Both the position numbers and the translations under genes were made by a program. The notes beneath the pieces are model-generated. The model was not told where the DNA came from. It ran no database searches and saw only the letters and a program-made list of their open reading frames with translations. This document shows positions 1 to 11,044 of a stretch of DNA of 64,000 nt, one piece after another. Source of the stretch: Poteriospumella lacustris (Eukaryota > Sar > Chrysophyceae > Chromulinales > Dinobryaceae); the NCBI GenBank assembly GCA_008000375.1, contig SMOI01000026.1, forward strand, positions 124,001-188,000, in the 5' to 3' direction. Every line of letters starts with the position of its first letter. Positions within the stretch are counted from its first letter, which is position 1.

Positions 1-686
1 AGGACGGTGGCTCGTAGGACACCGCACTGCGCCTTACATGCGGCAACAAGCTGTGAGAGCGCCACGGGGTCGACTTCGCCCGTGAAGTCCATGAACGAGA
101 CTTGCTGCAGCGCCGACAGCGTCGCCAGGACGCAGCGGAAGGTCGGACCGAGCGCTGCGTCGTCGTTCCGCAGCATCACGCCCAGCACAATGTCGCGCAT
201 CTCTACGGAGGCGTCCAGCAGCGCTAACGAAGCTGCACTGATGGCTGCCGCGGTGTCGTGCTCAGAGGACTGCAGAATCTTGATGTGAATGGAGATGACG
301 CTCTTCGGGTACGCCTCGAGCAGCACGGCGGGCAGCAGCGCGGCCTCGACGGCCTTCGAGTGCACGTGGCACAGCGTTTCTTCCTCCTCCTGTGCTGACT
401 TCGAGCTTCCAGATAATGACACGACGTGCGATGCTCTGGAAACGCTGCATTCCAACGCGGCGCGGTCGAAGTTGACGTTGCGGCCGGTGTTCGGCCGCAA
501 AATGTGCACGATTGCCGACACGACAGAGTTGCCCTCCTGCAGCAGCACCGATCCGAGAACGGTGCTCGACTGGCACCAACCACGCTTTAAGGAGAAGACG
601 AAAGGAGCAGGCGACGACGCCGAGGCAGCCGCTGAGGAGGACGACGGAAACACCGGCGGCTCGTAGGTGTTGGTCAAGTGCAGCAT
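1..686 (-). CDS. Exosome RNase PH-like subunit (MTR3/RRP46 type), partial
   Basis: The minus strand reads as one open frame from an ATG at 684-686 to the window's left edge, about 228 residues; the C-terminus is outside. After a Ser/Ala-rich lead of some 30 residues comes an RNase PH fold pattern: GSVLLQEGNSVVSAIVHIL (a hydrophobic strand after a Gly-rich turn, as in exosome ring subunits), then a helical segment SAASLALLDAS and the strand pair MRDIVLGVMLRN / VSFMDFTG. Such subunits build the six-member ring of the nuclear and cytoplasmic RNA exosome and are normally catalytically inert in eukaryotes. MTR3/EXOSC6 fits best; RRP46 or RRP41 are possible. No Met-start ORF covers the true frame, because overlapping frames are longer and GC-driven. 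Family assignment is by recognition of motifs. Confidence 0.7.
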   Translation of the reverse strand, partial: MLHLTNTYEPPVFPSSSSAAASASSPAPFVFSLKRGWCQSSTVLGSVLLQEGNSVVSAIVHILRPNTGRNVNFDRAALECSVSRASHVVSLSGSSKSAQEEEETLCHVHSKAVEAALLPAVLLEAYPKSVISIHIKILQSSEHDTAAAISAASLALLDASVEMRDIVLGVMLRNDDAALGPTFRCVLATLSALQQVSFMDFTGEVDPVALSQLVAACKAQCGVLRATV

Positions 687-1296
687 CGTTGATACAAGAC
701 AAGAGTGGAATGGAGATGAATCCCTTTCGAAGTGATTCTCGTTGTGAGAAGTGAACAACAGGAACATGCGAGAGGCCGAGCGACGAGCGACGAGAGGCCG
801 AGCGACCACCCACAGCCGACTCTGGCGACGGACGGCCGTTTCAGATTTGTGCACACCTACACACCAAGACGTGCCCGGTACAGTACCAAGTACTGCCCCC
901 TGTGCGGTATGGTAGGTATGTACTGCACCACTTACTTAGCGCCCTTACAGTTGACACGACAGTAGCACTGACACTGACATCCCGCATCGTCATTATAAGT
1001 GCTTGGCACTTGGTGTACTAGTCGTTGCTGGTCTCACTGTTGTTTGGTCGCCTGTGTTCCGAACGACGCGATCGCGAACTTCCTCTACACCACCGACAAG
1101 ACGGACAGTGCTGTGATGGCTCTGTAGTTGACTATGCCCACCGAATGGCCGCCTATGATCGAACAGTGTTGAACAGGTGATCGCTCTGCCGTTTCGTAAG
1201 TCTGTGTTTGCCCAATTAGTCGTCGAGTTGTAGCGTGTACAATGTTATAAATACATGAGGATGGGTGGAGGGCCACGTTGTCTTGTCCTCACTAAT
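687..1296. other. Intergenic, no gene seen
   Basis: Upstream region of the exosome gene. GC content is lower than in the neighbouring genes. Only short inconsistent ORFs occur, and no RNA gene or repeat was recognised. Confidence 0.5.
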
Positions 1297-1953
1297 CTAG
1301 GTGCGTGCACTAGATCTGTGATGGATAATGAGAGGATGCGTTGTGGACACCACGAAGGCAGCGGCGCCTGGCCAGCGCTCGATGATGCAGCGAACCAACA
1401 AGTGGCCCTCTTCTCGAGAGGCAACACCGTACCACCCTGGCTCACCTGTAGAGACGAGCTCGCAGTGTTCAGACAATGGAGGATCAAGCACGGCGAGGTC
1501 TACCGATGGATGAGGGCAACCAATGTCGTTGAGGGAGAAGTTGACGACGAGGTACGTCCACGACAGCCAGCGTTGCATGTCTCCAACGCTCCCTTCAACG
1601 AGGTATGCGTTAACTTGATCAACGATATTGCATAGCTTATTGGTCTGGGCATCATGAGTATCTTCGACGTAAATGGACAGATATTGAGTCATCGCCATGA
1701 TGTACGCCTGCTTTTCACGGGTTGACCACTCAGAAACGCTCAATTTGGAAGCGAATGTCATGTCTTTCATCTCAAGCCATATCTCTGAGCCTGAACCAAC
1801 GCGCTGTTCTTTCGACGTTGGCACTGTGAAGAGCAGATTCGAGAATAGTCGCTGTCTTACTTGGTGGTGCACAGCGCGGGACTTCGCTCTCTTTCGTGAT
1901 CGCGAGGAGACTGCTCCTTTCAGCAACTCCATGGCTTCTTTGGACACAGACAT
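1297..1953 (-). CDS. Hypothetical protein, unrecognised
   Basis: An open frame of 218 codons starts at an ATG at 1951-1953. The first ~140 residues look like a real soluble protein: a basic N-terminal helix (SSRSRKRAKSRAVHHQVR), amphipathic helices and a balanced composition. The last ~75 residues are less convincing. A short intron could begin at a GTAC near the codons for LSWTYLV and end at an AG before DLAVL, giving a different C-terminus. No family was recognised. It lies alone between the exosome gene and an apparently gene-poor stretch. It may be real, an exon of a longer gene, or chance. Confidence 0.35.
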   Translation of the reverse strand: MSVSKEAMELLKGAVSSRSRKRAKSRAVHHQVRQRLFSNLLFTVPTSKEQRVGSGSEIWLEMKDMTFASKLSVSEWSTREKQAYIMAMTQYLSIYVEDTHDAQTNKLCNIVDQVNAYLVEGSVGDMQRWLSWTYLVVNFSLNDIGCPHPSVDLAVLDPPLSEHCELVSTGEPGWYGVASREEGHLLVRCIIERWPGAAAFVVSTTHPLIIHHRSSART

Positions 1954-3529
1954 TGCCTGTCAAAGTGCATTCAGTGGATCAAAGATGTGATTTGACTGCC
2001 CAATTCGAGTCAAACCCTTGTCACAGGACTCTCATCCCACCGTCGACCGCAGGCGACGGGAGACCCAGACCAACCTAGAGTTGCGTGCACCTCTGGACGA
2101 AAGACCCAGACTGCCATGACGATGATGCGTGGTGACCGTTACAAATTTTGCGTCGTTCGTCACTCGACTCGACTCGATGTCCAATCTCATCTCCAATCTG
2201 CTTGGTGCTCGATGGTTGGTTTAGTTATGCGCGATGATTGAGCGGTCGATGGTCGATGATCACTGCTTGATCGTGGCGAATTGAGTTCAGAACTGCTGTC
2301 ATGCTGATCCATTAGAATCAGTCGGTCAATATCTTTACATTGCACTGCATGCTCCACTCTCAGCTGCTGTCAATCCTCCGGTTGGATTCAGCTCATCGAA
2401 TCATGATCGCTCGTTTTGACCACGACCAACGATCAAAAATCTGATAACAGCGGACTCAAGACTATCGAACAGGCAGAAATGCTCTGCAGGTGGACGAGGT
2501 CGGGACACTGCTTTTTGTGCCGATGCCGGTGGACATCTCGTTTGCACTGATGAAGTTCGTCCGAACATCTCGGCGGATACTGCCCCTGTGTTGGAAGTGC
2601 TGACAACTACTGTCAGGTGATTCAGTTCCGTCGGAAAAACGTGCTCTCGTTCTCTTCTGACTCGGGTGACGGCGAATGCCGGGTCGACGACGGTCATCGC
2701 CTTGCGCTGTCGGCCATCAGGAAGCTGCTGCTTTGCAAACCAACGACGCTGACATCATCAGCAGTTGTCTCGATTTGATCTGCAGCTGTGGCGACTGGTT
2801 CCTCGGTGAGCTTACGCAATCGACTCGGCGGGACGACGGGTCCCAGATCGAGGTCAGTACTGATGCTGATGCTGGCTCACTGCGAGCAGCCACTAGTCAC
2901 TAGTGGTGATTACCGTTACCTGAGACGGAGAGTTCAATGTACAGTTGAGAAAGTGCTGTTTTCGGTGTGTGGCTCAGGGGTGAACATGTGTCTCTCAGCG
3001 AGAACAACGGTGCTAGTTCTGCCCTCCTCTGGGCTTGGTCGGTCTGGGCGATCGCTGCATCGGATCGTTGCTGGCTGGTTCGCTTCTGTTTCGTTGGGTG
3101 AGTACTGGTGTATGGGTGCGATGGTATAATGTGACCGGAACAGACCGCGGTGCTTCGTGGATGCGCTGGCGAGACCTGTGTCAGTGGCTGCTCCTCCGTT
3201 GGTGAGCTCTGGAGCACCTCTGCTCCAGCCGGGTTGGCTCTGCTTGTACGGCACCCACCGTGGCGGATTGCAATAATACTGAAGCAAGCTGATGGGTGAT
3301 CCGGCGGTCTCGTGGTGCACAGTACGATGGGGCGGTGGGGGGCGGCAGCAACAGCAGCCCAGCCGCAGGCCACCAGCTGGCGCAGCGTGAGGGCCATGTC
3401 CTGCTCCGCAGTTGTTCCATCGAGAAACATCGCTCGGGAAGGCATCACATGAGTGGCAATCGACGATTCGAAACCATTAAACCGCTTTCTGACCCGCGTG
3501 CGGCGTTTGTCCGAGGCGCTGTGCCTCTG
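1954..3529. other. Low-GC, gene-poor stretch with broken ORFs
   Basis: No intact gene is supported. Several ORFs of 75-180 codons overlap in conflicting frames on both strands. On the + strand near 2480-2780 three frames in succession give protein-like pieces (for example DISFALMKFVRTSRRIL, then a piece ending RLALSAIRKLLL) interrupted by stops. This could be a decayed gene or an intron-split gene I cannot assemble. No tRNA, terminal repeat or transposase motif was seen. Confidence 0.3.
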
Positions 3530-4108
3530 TCACGTGTGAACCCGCCGTTTTCGTTGACGTTTTTGAACCGCAGGACAACTGCAAAGCGCCGGTTCAAAAG
3601 TTCTGGCCGTTTTCCGGCGCAAAATTTTCCCGCGGTCAGATATTCTGCATGTTTTCCGAATGGAAATCGTTAGAAATTCAATAGAAAACAGTAATTCCAG
3701 CGCAAATGGATATAAATATGTATAGGGCACCAAGTCTGATGCCTTATACACTTTTCTTGGCAATATTGACGATTTTCCATCGATTAAACGAAATACTAAT
3801 TTCTGAAAGTACGCTCCTTCATCTGACATTTATCACGCCAAGATTCGATATTTCGTTCAATTTCTTTCCGTAACAATAATTAAAATATGTACTTAAATAC
3901 CAAGTGACGAAAAGTACTCATGTTTACTTCGAACCGGCTGTGTTGAATCGCATAATCGGTGAGGACGTCTCATGGAGCGATGGTGCCCCCGGTACTCAAC
4001 GCATTCTAGATTAATGGTGCTGAATAATTCACCGGGACTGGGCCAATTTCCGTCAAGAGGATAGTCATCCAAAGCTCTTGCAACTGTTTCTCTTCCAGTT
4101 AAGGCCAA
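3530..4108 (-). other. AT-rich island with two small ORFs of unknown status
   Basis: Base composition drops sharply here compared with the GC-rich surroundings. Two minus-strand frames, 3893-4108 (71 codons) and 3530-3829 (99 codons), have protein-like starts (DDYPLDGNWPSPGELF; GAYFQKLVFRLIDGKSS) and lie in order, so they could be exons of one gene or remains of an inserted element. No homology was recognised. It resembles the 18.6-20.3 kb insert only in being AT-rich; no shared sequence was noticed. Confidence 0.2.
3561..3599. repeat. Perfect 10-bp inverted repeat
   Basis: TTTTGAACCG at 3561-3570 and its exact complement CGGTTCAAAA at 3590-3599 are separated by 19 bp, at the edge of the AT-rich island. 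It could be a hairpin, a dyad binding site or the end of a decayed element. Confidence 0.5.
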
Positions 4109-4585
4109 ATTGACGATACACGGACACCGAACGTGGGTCGGTTGGACTGACGGCCTGTCTGGGCTGGGTAGTTTGGGAATCTGTGTGCAATCATCGAATC
4201 ATCGTCATCGTGATCGCTTGGACGGACGCGCAGCTGTCGCAGAGCCCCACTGCAAACACCCGGCGATCACCGACACACACCCAGCACGTGGGGTTTTTTG
4301 GTGCGCATTTGGGTCGCACGGTGCGCTCTGAGCACTGGTGGCGAGCGATGTCTATGTAAGTGCAACACGGAGGGGGCCACGAAGACGAGGAGATGTTTAG
4401 GTGGCAGTGTACATGGCGTGAGAGCCGCCGCTCTCGGTCGCATGTGCAGCGCGAGGCGCACATGCCCAGCGACGCGGCACGACAGAGGATAAACGATTAG
4501 ACAGCGCCCGTCCGATCGATGCGACGGGGAAGCCAACGAGGAGGGCAGACAAAGGCGACGCCGAGGTCTGCGGAGAATGATGGGT
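4109..4585. other. Intergenic, no gene seen
   Basis: Region downstream of the SMP-domain gene. Only short overlapping ORFs are present and no recognised feature. Confidence 0.5.
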
Positions 4586-7500
4586 CTACGGGTCGTGGTG
4601 GCTGCTGCCGTTGAGCGCGTGGCCGCGAGACTCGTTCATGTGCTGTCGCGCCGACGACAGCGCCTTCGAGAACATCGAGCTGAGGCTGCTGCCGCCCGCG
4701 CTGCTGGGCGCCCCGCCGTCGTCCTGCGCGGGGGCGCCGTGGAGGCTGTCGCGGTCGCGGTCGCGGTCGCGGAAGATTGACGTGACGAGCGACTTCATCG
4801 ACGAGTGCGTGTCGCCCGACTCGCTGGCGCCGCCTTTGCCCGCGCTGCCGCTCGCGGCGGTGCCCGCGAGGACGTCTTTGCCGCTCAGGCGCCGCTCCAT
4901 CTTCGTGAGGAGGCCGCCGCCCGGCGACGACGACAGCGCCGCACCGCCGCCGGTGCTGGCCGGGGCGGCGGCGGCGGTGTCGCCGCTGAAGTGTTTGCTA
5001 GCGAACTGGCGGAACTTGGCCTTGGCCTTCTCCATGCCCTCTTTGCCGCGCGTCTTCAGCCAGCGGGCGCCGCGTCCAGGTCGGACGGCGCCTCCTCCTC
5101 GTCCGCCTCCGCCCCGCGGGGCCGCTGCCGCGCGCGCTGCGCCTGCTGCGCGGACGGCGACGGCTGCAGCAGCGACACGGAGCGCGGCGGCAGGTAGCCG
5201 TACTCGGCGCCCGTCAGCGTCGACGTGCGCTGGCGGCCGCGAGGGGCCGCGTCGGACGACGGCGCCGCCCGCGACCGCTGCGCGGCCCCGCGGCCATCGA
5301 CCGTCGTCTGTCGCCGAGCGGCGCCGCCGGAGGACGCCGCCGCTGGCGCCGGGCGGCGCGCGCGGCGGAAGCCGACGAGCAGTTTGCCGCGGTTTTGCTC
5401 GGCCTCGTCGTCGTCCAGCGCGGCGCCGTGGCCGCTGGCGCCGAGGTCGGCGGCGTCGGAGTCGTCGCCGGGCAGCGACAGGTCCTTGTGCTCGAGGACG
5501 TCCTCCAGCAGCGCGGCCGCCACCTCCGGGCGGAAGTCCGACAGGCTCATCGCGCGCGGCCGGCGCTGCGGGTGCAGGATCGTCTGGTGCAGGAAGAGCG
5601 AGTAGCCCGCCGAGTCGTGCTGCGACGCCTCCAGCAGCTCCTCGTGCTCGGCGCGCGACGAGACGAGGCTGCACTGCTGCTGCTGCCGCTGGTCCTGGTA
5701 CTTGCGGTAGCACTGCCGCGTCTGCAGCGCCGCCACGCGCTCGTCCACGACGACCGGCGCCACGGTCGCTGCCGCTGCCGCCGCCGCTGTTGAGGCGGCC
5801 GCCGCGTGCGTCGCAGTCGGCTCCAGCAGCGCGGACGGCGACGAGCTCAGCGCGGCGGCGATGTCGCGCTGCACGGCGCTGACGCGGGCCGCGGAGGGGT
5901 CGCCGGGCTGCGCGTCGTCCAGCAGCGTCTCGGCCAGTCGCGGCGAGAACTGCTCGTCGTAGAGCTGCTGGCGCTGGCGCTGGCGCTGCTGGTGCTGCTG
6001 CTGCAGACGGTCCGAGACGCGGCGCAGGTGGCCGCGCCACTGCCACTCGAGCTGCTGCTGCTGCTGCTGCTGCGCGGCGGCGGCGGACGGCTTCACCGGC
6101 GTCGTCGCGACGCTGCCGCCACTGGCCGCCGACGCGGAGGCTGCGCCGCTGCGCGCTGCTGCCGCGTCAGGTGCCGCGATCGACAGAGCCTCCGTCGTAG
6201 CGACGGCGACAGCGCCGGCGGCGGGTGCCGCGGCGGGCTGCGCGACGAGCGGCTGCGTCTCGGGCGACGCGGGCGCCGCCGCCGGCGGCAGCGACGCGCT
6301 GATCGACATCGACCGCGCGCGCTCGGCGCGCCGAGCGGCGACGTCTGCGCTGTCGACGGCCGCGACGGCCGCGGCGCCGGTCGACTTCTGCGACGGCGAA
6401 GCGCCCGCGAGCACCTGCGCGGTCGGCAGCGGCGCGACCGACGGGCGCCGAGAGGAGGCGCCGGGCGGCGCGGCGGGGCCGGCGGAGAGGCCGAAGGCGG
6501 AGAAGGAGGCGGGGCCGCCGAAGGTCTCGCGCATCATGTCGTCGACCTCGCCGTCCGACATGCCCACGGCCATGATCTCCGTCTGCACCGCCGCCTCGGC
6601 GCCCTCCTTTTTGCTGCCCGCTGACACCGGCGGCAGCAGCGCGGCCCCGTCGCTGACGCCGCCTGGCACCGTCGTCGTGGACGTGAAGAGGTTCTCGGTG
6701 CCGGCGGGCCACCAGTTGCGCGGCCAGATGAGGCGGAACTTGTGGCAGTGCGGGTGGACGATCTTGCGGTGGATGAAGGACTTGAGCTTGCGCACGATGA
6801 AGTCGGACACCTGCGGGATGTCGCGCAGCTTCAGCCGGTCCGACCCCACCTCCGACCGCACCGAGATGCGCGTCAGCGGGTCCTTCAGGAACGACAGGAA
6901 GCTGTGCGAGCGCTTCACGCCGAAGCGCACGCGGCCCTGCAGCTCGGACAGGTCCAGGTGGATGAAGATGGGCACCGACGCGTACCGGTCGCGCGGCCAG
7001 TTGAGCCAGAAGCGCGTCGCGACGGTGAACTGGATGCCCGAGCGGAAGACGATGTCAGCGTTGCAGGCGGCGTAGTAGTGCTCGTCGTCGTCGTCGTAGT
7101 CGTTGTTGTCCGGCGGCGCGGTGGGGTCGCCGTCGTTGTCGCCGTCGTTGTCGCCCTCGGCGTCCTCCGGCGGCTTGTTGCCGCCTTCGTTGTCCGAGTC
7201 GTCGCTGTCGTTGTCGTCTGCCGCGTTCGCCGCGGCGCCCGTCGATTTGCTCGACGCGGCGTGCGGCCCGGCGCCGGGGCGTCGCTTGCGCTTCGTGGGC
7301 GGGGGGAACCACTTGACGTTGAGCAGCAGCGGCGGCTGGTCGCCGAACTTCACCGAGGAGATCTCGAAGGCGTCGACGTAGCCGGGGCGCTTGCCCTTGT
7401 TCAGCATCGCCGCCAGCTTCGCGCGGAACCAGGTGTTGAAGTAGGCGGACTCGGCCATGTCGCGGTACACGCGGCCGCAGAAGGCGTTGAACCAGACGCA

Positions 7501-8991
7501 GGTCTCCAGGCCGATCGCGTGGCTGCCGAAGTGGCGCGGCAGTTCGGGCAGCAGCGTGGGGTTGTTGGCCGCGAGACAGGCCGTCGTCTCCGCGAACATG
7601 TCGAGTTTGCCCAGCTCCTCCGCCTCCGCGGCCGACGCTGCCGTCGCCGTCGCAGTGATCTGCGCCGGCTCGCGCTTCGCCTGCGCCTGGAGCAGGAGGC
7701 CCTCGAGCACGCGCTGCAGACTCATCTCGAAGCCCTTCACGCCGCGCTCGCGATTGCGATCGGCCTGGCGCTGGCGCATGACTTCGAGCGCCATCGACGA
7801 GCTGCCGGCGATGAACGCGTCGCTGTCGCCCGCGCCCGACGACGCCGCGTCGGGCAGCAGCCGCGAGTCGCTGTTGATCATCTGCACGAGCGAACCGGCC
7901 GCGTTGGTCAGCTGCGCCCGCAGCCGGCGGCAGACGTTGCGACTGTTGCCCTGCGCGCGCTCGATGCCGTCCGCCAGCTTCATCAGCTGCGACTGCGTCT
8001 CGATGATCGACTTCAGCACCGTCAGCTGCACGTCCGAGGCGATGCGCGGCATCAGCAGGTAGAAGTCGCGCTGTGCCTCGTACAGCTTCCGCGTCTGCAT
8101 GACGAGGGACTCCTCGGCCTGCTTCAGCTTCAACTGGCGCTTCTGATGCTGCTCCGACGCCGACGTCAGCAAACTGGCGGCGGTGCCGGCGATGCTCGCC
8201 GTGCGCATCTTCTCTTTGCACTTGTCGCGCTCCCGCAGCTTCGCTTCGAACAGCTGGATGTTCTCGCGCAGCGCCGTGAAGTAGCGATTGCCCTCGGAGT
8301 TCAGGCGCTTCTCGATGAGGCTGATCTCCTCCTGCAGCTGCTGCGACACGTTCTGCAGCTGCTCGGACACCATCGTCGCCAGCTCCTCCTGGTCGGACGC
8401 CAGATGGTCCATGGAGATCTGCAGACTCTGCCACCAGGCGTTGACGATCATGTCCTCCTTCGTCTCGATGACGGAGTTGCGGTGCATGTTGCTCTTCGCA
8501 GTGCCCGCCAACTTGGTCAGATCCTTCGAGAACGACGACACCGCGCGACTGGTGTCGTTGAGGAAGGACGCCAGGAGCTTGATCTGCTTGGAATGGTCCT
8601 TGAGCTCGGCGATGTTGTCCTGGTGCTCCTTCTCGAGCTTCGACAAGGTGACGAGGTCGACGATCGTTTTCATTTTGGTGTCGATGGCGCTCGTCTCGAC
8701 GTCTTTGTTGTTGTGGATCTTCTGCAGGATGGCGCCCATGCTTTTCAGCGGAGAGCTGACCTCGTCCAGGTAGTCGATGATAGAGTTGAGTCGGTCCAGG
8801 TCATCCTGCGTCAGTCCAATGGGCAACTCTGCCTCCTTGCTGTGGTCGTCCTTCTCGAAAGGAAGCGGTTCTTCCGCCTTATCCTTCGGTTTGGTCGAGA
8901 CCAGGAAATGAAATAGCGCCACGCCGGCAATCAAAATGCCGAACAGCACGCCCGTAAGGAATGTAGCGAAATTAATCACTCCGTACAACAT
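4586..8991 (-). CDS. SMP-domain lipid-transfer protein, ER membrane anchored
   Basis: The frame starts at ATG 8989-8991 and runs 1311 codons to a stop at 5056. It has an N-terminal transmembrane helix (residues ~7-30, TGVLFGILIAGVALFHFLV), a long coiled-coil-rich region (~65-390), then an SMP domain (~455-760, with AESAYFNTWFRAKLAAML, a basic/acidic insertion, and PIFIHLDLSELQGRVRFGV). The rest is Ala/Gln/Ser-rich. SMP proteins such as TEX2 and Nvj2 shuttle lipids at ER contact sites; the single N-terminal anchor agrees. A plausible charged C-terminus (GKEGMEKAKAKFRQFASKHF, ending at 4586) lies in another frame just after the 5056 stop. A one-base indel near 5057-5070 or an unusual intron (weak GT near 5178 to AG near 5054) would join it. 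The SMP call is solid; the 3' end is not. Confidence 0.75.
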
Positions 8992-9449
8992 GGTTGATGG
9001 ACACGCGCGGCCGCGACTTAGGCGCTACGATACAACACCGCTCGCACCCACTCGATCTATGCGCGTTGAGGTCCCAATCTCGTTGGTGGACACGATCTCG
9101 TGCGTTCCGTTGCGGCGAATAAGGATATAGAGGAACACTGCATGACGATAGGAAAGGAATCTTTCCTCGGTCATCGTCGCTGTCGCCAAGTCGCCTGCGC
9201 CGCCTGTGTCACGGCGGAGACACGCGGCGAGCGTTTCGATTTCGGCGTCTTCTTCGTCATCGCACGTGGCGGCGGCGGGAGAAGCGCCAAGAGCAACGAC
9301 GCTTCTCCCAGAGCGCAACGCTTCATTCAATCAACAAATAGGCGAAGCCACGTGCTGCTTGAAGCATCTGGAGGTGAATAAATCAAAGGCGAAGCAATCA
9401 TAGTTCCAGATAATAATGAATTTGTGAATTTAAGATATCTCAATTTGCG
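8992..9449. promoter_or_regulatory. Shared upstream region of SMP gene and kinesin-like gene
   Basis: The two flanking genes point away from each other, so both promoters must lie in these 458 bp. The stretch before the kinesin-like ATG (9380-9449) is AT-rich. No TATA element was firmly identified. A 101-codon minus ORF here is probably chance or 5' UTR. Confidence 0.4.
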
Positions 9450-10711
9450 ATGGGTGACAGCCGAGAGGTGCTTCCTACGCAAGCGATCCTTCGATTGCCT
9501 TTCGACCCGCAGCCGCGAGTCCGGACCGACGATTACGCCTCTACTGGACAAGTTTCTGTAGAAAAGGTGGTGAATGGGTCCCCACAGTTGCTTTCGTTTT
9601 CGTTCCACTCTGTCGTCGACAGCCACAGTGATCCACACGACCAATACGACCTCACGTTGAAGCCAGTCATTGACAAGGTATTGGCGGGGTTCGATGCAGC
9701 CGTACTGCTTATAGGAACAAGTAAGAGTGGGAAGCTGGACTATCTGTTCGGCCCAGGCTACGCAGCCCTCTCCGAGGTGACTGCGGAGCGGGGGATGCTC
9801 TTCCTCAGCGTCGCGGACATTTTCCGTCGCCTGTCGCTCGACAACTGTGCGCCACATTCATCTTCAACTGACGGTTCGGCCATCAGAGCGCCTACTGAGA
9901 GCCCTCGAAACGCGGTGGTCCGAGAGACCACCGCGTCGCAGGTGACGCTGTCGGCCTTCGTCGTCATCTACGAAGACATATTCGATTTGCTGCATCCTGA
10001 CTTCACTCTACACGATCCGCGCGCGCAGGACTCGTTTTGGACTATGCGCCAATCAGCGGGCAGCGACCCGTTTGTGAAGAACCTGACTGTGGCGGTGAGA
10101 GCGCAGCTTCTTCTGACCCAACCCGCGACCTCTGACGGCGTGCTGCACTGTAGGGCATCAGCGGAATGGACGACCTCTGCTCGCTATTGAACTTAGCTCG
10201 AAGCAACCAACAACACTGTCTGGCGTGCTACGGATATGAGATGGAGCCAGAGCGAACCCAAATGGTGGTGACAGTCTCGGTTACCAGACGGACGGCGACT
10301 CTGCGGGCCGACTACGACGACGAGACAACCGCGACGACGTCGAAGCTGCACTTCGTCTCTCACTTCGCATCTGAAAGAAATATGCGCCACTTTCGAGGCC
10401 TGACACTGCGGAACGCGACGACAGCAGGCTGGGGCTTCACGGCGCTGCCCAACGTCGTGTCGGCGCTGACGGACCCGGCAAGACGCGTCCTGCCACCCTA
10501 TCGCGACTCGAAGCTCACTCGCTTCTTGGAGAAGTTTCTGGGGAAACATGGCTATCTGGTCTGCGTCGGCTGCGTGTCACAGGAGGATGACGTGGAGGAG
10601 TCGGTGTCGACCTTGCGGCTGCTAAATCGATTTCGGTGCATCGTGAACCAGCCCGCGGCCAACGCTTCCGTGCGCTTGTCCAGCTTCGAAGAAGACTCTG
10701 TAACCACATGA
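9450..10711 (+). CDS. Divergent kinesin-like protein with degenerate P-loop
   Basis: Two exons, 9450-10094 and 10154-10711, joined by a 59-bp intron (GTGAGA...TGTAG), give 400 residues. The splice restores a continuous kinesin motor pattern: FSFHSVVDSHSDPHDQYDLT before the nucleotide site, VVIYEDIFDLLHPD (the kinesin E-I-Y-N-E-x-I-x-D-L-L strand), FVKNLTVAGISGMDDLCSLL, and the near-canonical ALPNVVSALTD and PPYRDSKLTRFLEKFLG (alpha4/alpha5). However the P-loop reads GTSKSGKLD where kinesins have GQTGSGKT, and the switch I NxxSSRSH and switch II DLAGSE motifs are not recognisable. The protein is little more than a motor domain with no obvious coiled-coil tail. It is probably a non-motile kinesin relative; recent pseudogenisation is less likely, since the frame and splice sites are intact. 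Confidence 0.7.
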
Positions 10712-11044
10712 AACGACTGGTTGGGGAACTCTGATAGAGACGTTGTGCCTCGAACACGTCGGGTGGCGCGGGTCACAGGGGACGGGCCCGGGGGGAGGGC
10801 CGCTCCACTGACGACGCAAAAGGCGAAACGGTTCGACCCGCAGAGCGCTGCCGGCGCAGCGACGTGGCCTCGGTGGCCAAAAGTCAAAAGAATCTTGTGA
10901 CTTTGCGACAGAGAAACCTTGACCACGGTCATTGAATGGACCTCAGTCAGGTTTTATATTGATTTTCGGACTGGGGAATTTTGAAAACCGAAGGGGTTGC
11001 ATCGGTGGAGGCCATCGTCGGAGAGGTTCAACTTCAAGATCAAC
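10712..11044. other. Intergenic between kinesin-like and receptor-like genes
   Basis: 333 bp between two + strand genes. Nothing recognised apart from a short AT-rich stretch before the receptor gene. Confidence 0.4.

Noticed and set aside
2900-3448. 182-codon minus ORF whose start vaguely recalls the RNase P protein p30 N-terminus
   Set aside because: Resemblance is limited to about 30 residues (MFLDGTTAEQDMALTLRQLV) and no later p30 motif follows in any frame.
6742-8916. 724-codon + strand ORF
   Set aside because: Exactly antisense to the SMP-domain gene; Arg/Val/Ala/Leu-rich composition typical of GC-rich shadow frames, no family motif.
9025-9330. 101-codon minus ORF between the SMP and kinesin-like genes
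   Set aside because: No recognisable content and it occupies a divergent promoter; more likely 5' UTR.
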